Origin: Pictodentalium vernedei
Lineage: Eukaryota; Mollusca; Scaphopoda; Dentaliida; Dentaliidae
DNA: 64,000 bases
Direction: 5' to 3'
NCBI GenBank assembly: GCA_031216915.1
Contig: CM062291.1
Coordinates: 31,624,484 to 31,688,483, forward strand
In this document: positions 61,063 to 64,000 of the stretch, in pieces
How positions within the stretch are numbered: the stretch's first letter is position 1
Layout of the letters: each line of letters starts with the position of its first letter
Notes under the pieces: model-generated
Database searches by the model: none
What the model was told of the DNA's origin: nothing
Seen by the model: the letters and a program-made list of their open reading frames with translations, nothing else
Program-made: the position numbers and the translations under genes

Positions 61063-61421
61063 GGGAGCGCGGTGGCTCAGTAGGTAAAGGTGCAGACTGC
61101 AAGCCGAGAGGACCTCGGTTCGAATCCCACCTGCGGCAACCGCGTTGTGTCCTTGGGCAAGACACTTCATCTCCATTGCCCGCACGATGACGCCGTGTAC
61201 TGAGGCGTACTTCACGTCGATGGTACGCATGTCTTCAACCAATCTAACCCTGCCTGTGCTGCAGTGCAGAGTTACGATGTTGGGGAGCTGGCAGCTGCTC
61301 GTCGTTGCTCGGTGGTTCTCTCCGGGTACTCCGGCTTCCTCCACCCGTAAAACTGTCATGGTCATGATTAGCCATTGTGCATAAATATGTGACCTTAAAC
61401 ATCAATAAATAAATAAATAAA
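61063..61421 (+). mobile_element. tRNA-headed SINE, full length, 11-bp TSD
   Basis: TAGTCACGAGT is exact at 61052-61062 and 61422-61432. It reads in order from head to tail on the plus strand: head, GTGTCCTTGGGCAAGACACT, body, CATCAATAAATAAATAAATA tail. It is the best copy for defining the family. Confidence 0.97.
61073..61127 (+). promoter_or_regulatory. SINE internal pol III promoter (A and B boxes)
   Basis: A box TGGCTCAGTAGG at 61073-61084 and B box GGTTCGAATCC at 61117-61127 match the tRNA-type consensus, with normal spacing. Promoter activity is inferred. Confidence 0.85.
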
Positions 61422-61787
61422 TAGTCACGAGTCATGGAAAATGAACATCTCAATTCCTACGGCTGGTGTTTACATTACAATTGAAATGATGCACGTTCTG
61501 TTCAAATTATCTGTTGAAATACGCAACCTGGTCACAGAAATTCCAACAGATCAAGCATTGTTCGAAAAAAGAAAACAACTACAGTCGGAGTGTGACAGGG
61601 AATCCCCCTCTGAGTTGCCATTTATAACTGGATACGTCACTAATAATGAGAGACATTGTCTTGACCCATGACCTCAATGTTGCGCCCTCGTCACTTATGT
61701 TGGGATGCATAAACATAAACATCAACAGTCACTGAAGTCGCGGGACACTCAAGATTATTAAATATGGGGCATTTAAAATCATTGTGG

Positions 61788-61906
61788 TCGGGGATAGTCT
61801 TTGTAAGACTGTAACCTACGGCCTCACCCCACCCTACCATCGGCCCTAGGACTGATGGTAGGGGAGTGAGGCCCTAGGTCACAGTCTTACAAAGACTAGG
61901 GTCGGG
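61788..61906. repeat. Palindrome, arms about 50 bp
   Basis: GTCGGGGATAGTCTTTGTAA and CCTACCATCGGCCC return inverted, turning near 61845. It lies inside the 1.28-kb element and may be its hairpin core. Confidence 0.8.
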
Positions 61907-62107
61907 GAATAATCTTTATTCGACTTCCGAGTGATGATACAGTTTGTGTTTTTTCAACAGCGAGAAAAATCTGATTTTTGAACCTTTCAACACCTCAATG
62001 TTGTATTTAATCATCGCTAACGACAAATCGTTACCCGCAAATGACAGCGTCGGTAATGACACGGTAGCGTAACGATCGTTACCGTGAAATCCTCACGCCT
62101 GCTAAAC

Positions 62108-62770
62108 TATTGGCTAAACTAATTAAAATCCCCAAAATGTTCCTAACTTTCCAGCTGCTGGAAAATGAAAAACTTTCCAGGGGATTCCATAACCTTATCT
62201 GAACGCCATTTTCACAACAGGAATCACACGAGCAGTGCTCATTTTTCAACCTATTTCTAAGTGCCTCAACACATTTGAAACCATTTAATATGTTGGTCTG
62301 GCCTGCGGCAACATCATCATCAGTCATGCACTAGAGTCCTTTTGAAATAAAATATGCTAATTATGTTAGACAATAGATGTACCACTATAACAAAATCACA
62401 CAAATTCAATTATTTATGTGCAAAATTGACAACTGATGCAGATATATGAATATGTTTTAAGGGCAAATAGTCACTAATGATTCTAGAATTGCTGGCTTCC
62501 ATAAACAATATGATTTAATAATGCGCAAGTTATTGAGTGAAAGAAGTTCCTTTTGCTTAATTATACGCTTCTCTGCACTCCTGTACTAGTGATGACTTGT
62601 TACAAGAGACAAGATAAATCTTCTGTGGTGGAATTACAACAATGCTCATATGATATACAGTCAAGTATTGATCATATAACGATTAAATCATCTATAGGGT
62701 ACCTGTCATAATCATTAAACTGTATATAGGGTACCAGTCAGAATGGGTCACTCATCTACTGTACATGTCT
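62108..62770. other. No secure gene; weak exon candidate at about 62200-62310
   Basis: A minus-strand frame reads GQTNILNGFKCVEALRNRLK and then HCSCDSCCENGVQIR, after an acceptor-like GTTGCCGCAG and before a possible AAG/GT donor. I do not recognise a family. The rest is AT-rich and unassigned. Confidence 0.2.
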
Positions 62771-62939
62771 TTAACCCTTTACCTAACATGTAAAGCAGAC
62801 GATACTTGTAAACAAAATTCATGAACAACTAATTTTTTAATTTTTTGCATCAAAAACATAACTTATGACTCCCATTGGAATAAGCTCAATGAGCTCGTTC
62901 CAAGGAGGGGTCATAAGCTATGTTTTCGTGACAAAAAAA
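62771..62939. mobile_element. P1 MITE, right end lost
   Basis: TTAA plus CCCTTTACCTAACATGTAAA and a degenerate core at about 62870-62920. It stops in its A-run, where the next P1 begins. Confidence 0.8.
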
Positions 62940-63190
62940 TTAACCCTTTACCCAACGTAACGGCCAAAACCGGCCAGCGCTATTTTCAAAAATCGCCAAT
63001 AAATTTTCATTATATTTTCATTTTTTGTCTCAAAAACATAGGTTATGACCCCTCGTTGGAACGAGCTCGTCGAGCTCGTTCCAACGAGGGGTCATAACCT
63101 ATGTTTTTGAGACAAAAAATGAAAAAAATTAGTTATTCAAGAATTTTTTTTGCAAGTGTCGTCTGCTTTTCATGTTAGGTAAAGGGTTAA
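62940..63190. mobile_element. P1 MITE, near-consensus copy
   Basis: TTAA ends (62940-62943, 63187-63190). CCCTTTACCCAACGTAACGG, a core turning at GAGCTCGTCGAGCTC, and GTTAGGTAAAGGG. Inserted directly against the decayed P1 copy on its left. Confidence 0.96.
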
Positions 63191-64000
63191 TGAAAGTGTC
63201 AATGACACTGTAGCTTAACTTGTGTGTTGTGTTTGATGAGAAGGATAATGTTCAATGTTTATGAAAGGATTATTAAATAAGACAAGAATTGTGATAATTG
63301 GGAATATGTTCATTTCTGTTCCCTGTATGTTATGTTTATGACGAAAATAATATGAGGTCTACACTGTACTAAAGAGCTGAGGGGTGGGTTAATATGACCT
63401 CACAGTTAATGTATGTGGCCCTCACAGTTAACGTATATCAACAAAAGTTACCAAGTTACAGTGAAATTATTCCAAAACAAGTCATCCTATCAAGTTACAC
63501 TGAAATCCCTTCATAAATATGGCATGTAGACTGTGCTAAAGGTTTTCGGGCCCCTGAAGCCGTCAGTTTCCCAATTGCGTCCAAAGGGGACGTTCTCATC
63601 TAGACATTATATGAAGTCAACCTACCAAGTTACAATGAAATCCCTTCATAAATATGACCTGTAGACTTTGCTAAAGGTTTTTTGGCTTTGGGCTTGGGCA
63701 GCCATCATGGTCGAATGATCGCAACCAAAAGGGGACATTCTCATCTGGGCATCATCTGGAGTGATCCTACGAAGTTACAATGAAATCCATTCATAAATAT
63801 GACCTGTAGACTGTACTCAAGGTTTTCGGGCTTCAGGCCCCTGAAGCCGTCACAGTTGACCAATCAGGACCAAAAGGGGATGTCATCATCTAGGCATTAT
63901 ATGGAGTCAAACTAACAGGTTACAATGAAATCCTTCCATAAATATGACCTATAGACTATGCTAAAGGTTTTGGGCTCTGGCAGCCATCAAGGCTGAATGA
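63191..64000. mobile_element. Pearl/HINE-like element, runs off the window
   Basis: TGAAAGTGTCAATGACACTG begins immediately after the TTAA of the P1 copy. It is close to the 59.68-kb element over its first 400 bp. It then shows three or more modules with AGTTACAATGAAATCC, CATAAATATGACCTGTAGAC and TGCTAAAGGTTTT at about 150-160 bp spacing. The 3' end lies beyond the window. Confidence 0.8.

Larger units (their letters stand above)
60821..62101. mobile_element. 1.28-kb element with CAGRCRTGAGGATTTC termini
   Basis: CAGACATGAGGATTTC at the left is the inverse of GAAATCCTCACGCCTG at the right. Subterminal AACGATTTGTCGTTACC and GACAAATCGTTACC also correspond. CTAAAC flanks both sides (60815-60820, 62102-62107), a possible 6-bp duplication. 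It contains a complete SINE, a palindrome at about 61790 and a 76-codon frame (61441-61671) with no domain I recognise. Superfamily not settled. Confidence 0.6.

Noticed and set aside
61063..61140. Genuine tRNA gene
   Set aside because: A and B boxes are present, but the sequence is the head of a SINE with tail and target duplication, and many near-identical copies exist in the window. I could not fold a convincing mature tRNA with acceptor pairing.
1..64000. Bacterial or phage gene cluster, defence system or toxin locus
   Set aside because: No closely packed ORFs, no ribosome-binding sites or operons, and the repeats and spliced exon are eukaryotic.
1..64000. Autonomous transposon or LINE coding region
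   Set aside because: I looked for reverse transcriptase, DDE transposase, Rep/helicase and endonuclease motifs in the longer frames and found none.

Overview
The window looks like nuclear DNA from an AT-rich marine invertebrate, most probably a bivalve or gastropod mollusc. That rests on three things: a spliced metazoan exon, tRNA-headed and 5S-rRNA-headed SINEs with a shared body, and many elements built like the bivalve 'pearl' / HINE (non-autonomous Helentron) group, with tandem cores, a GGGCCATAACTC-type motif and ACGG/GACA microsatellites. The molluscan assignment is inference; no species is claimed.

Only one piece of conserved protein-coding sequence is recognisable: a 171-bp minus-strand exon at 57145-57315. 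It encodes the PAPS-binding segment of heparan sulfate 2-O-sulfotransferase (HS2ST) and is bounded by good splice signals. If the gene model is ordinary, upstream exons lie at higher coordinates or beyond the window and downstream exons at lower coordinates or beyond it. Much of the window may therefore be HS2ST intron. No other exon of this gene was found, and no transposase, reverse transcriptase or other long ORF survives. Most ORFs over 60 codons run through repeats.

The rest is a dense, nested mosaic of non-autonomous mobile elements. (1) SINEs: about two dozen copies or fragments. Most are on the minus strand and end in a TTTA/TAAA tail. Several have 8-15 bp target duplications. Two copies carry a 5S rRNA-derived head instead of a tRNA-derived head on the same body. 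(2) TTAA-flanked, piggyBac-like palindromic MITEs with CCCTTTACC termini, in two abundant subfamilies here called P1 (core around GGTTATGACCCC) and P2 (core around CATATCATGTGACCCC). Related TTAA families are P3 (TGACAGAGCTC core), P4 (CCCTTTGAAC ends) and P5. (3) TA-flanked Tc1/mariner-type MITEs in three families (TM1, TM2, TM3). (4) A hAT-like MITE family with CAGGCCTGAAAATAAG termini and 8-bp target duplications. (5) About eleven pearl/HINE-like elements. (6) Large foldbacks and several minisatellites.

Region by region: 1-8.3 kb holds SINEs, TM1/TM2 copies, a 40-bp minisatellite and foldbacks. 8.3-13.1 kb is a P1 MITE split by a 2.9-kb pearl-like array, followed by a second pearl-like element. 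13-24 kb has SINEs, P1/P2 MITEs and a SINE sitting in a hairpin apex. 24-43 kb has hAT-like MITEs, P1/P2 copies and nested SINEs. 43-54 kb has abutting TTAA MITEs, a five-unit pearl-like core, SINE-derived minisatellites and a 5S-headed SINE. 54-64 kb has the HS2ST exon, a hAT-like foldback, a 1.3-kb element and two related pearl-like elements next to or inside P1 MITEs.

I see no operon, defence locus or CRISPR array. The most interesting content is how the elements interact: nested insertions with precise target duplications, a chimeric MITE joined at a shared GAGCTC palindromic core, and the exchange of SINE heads.
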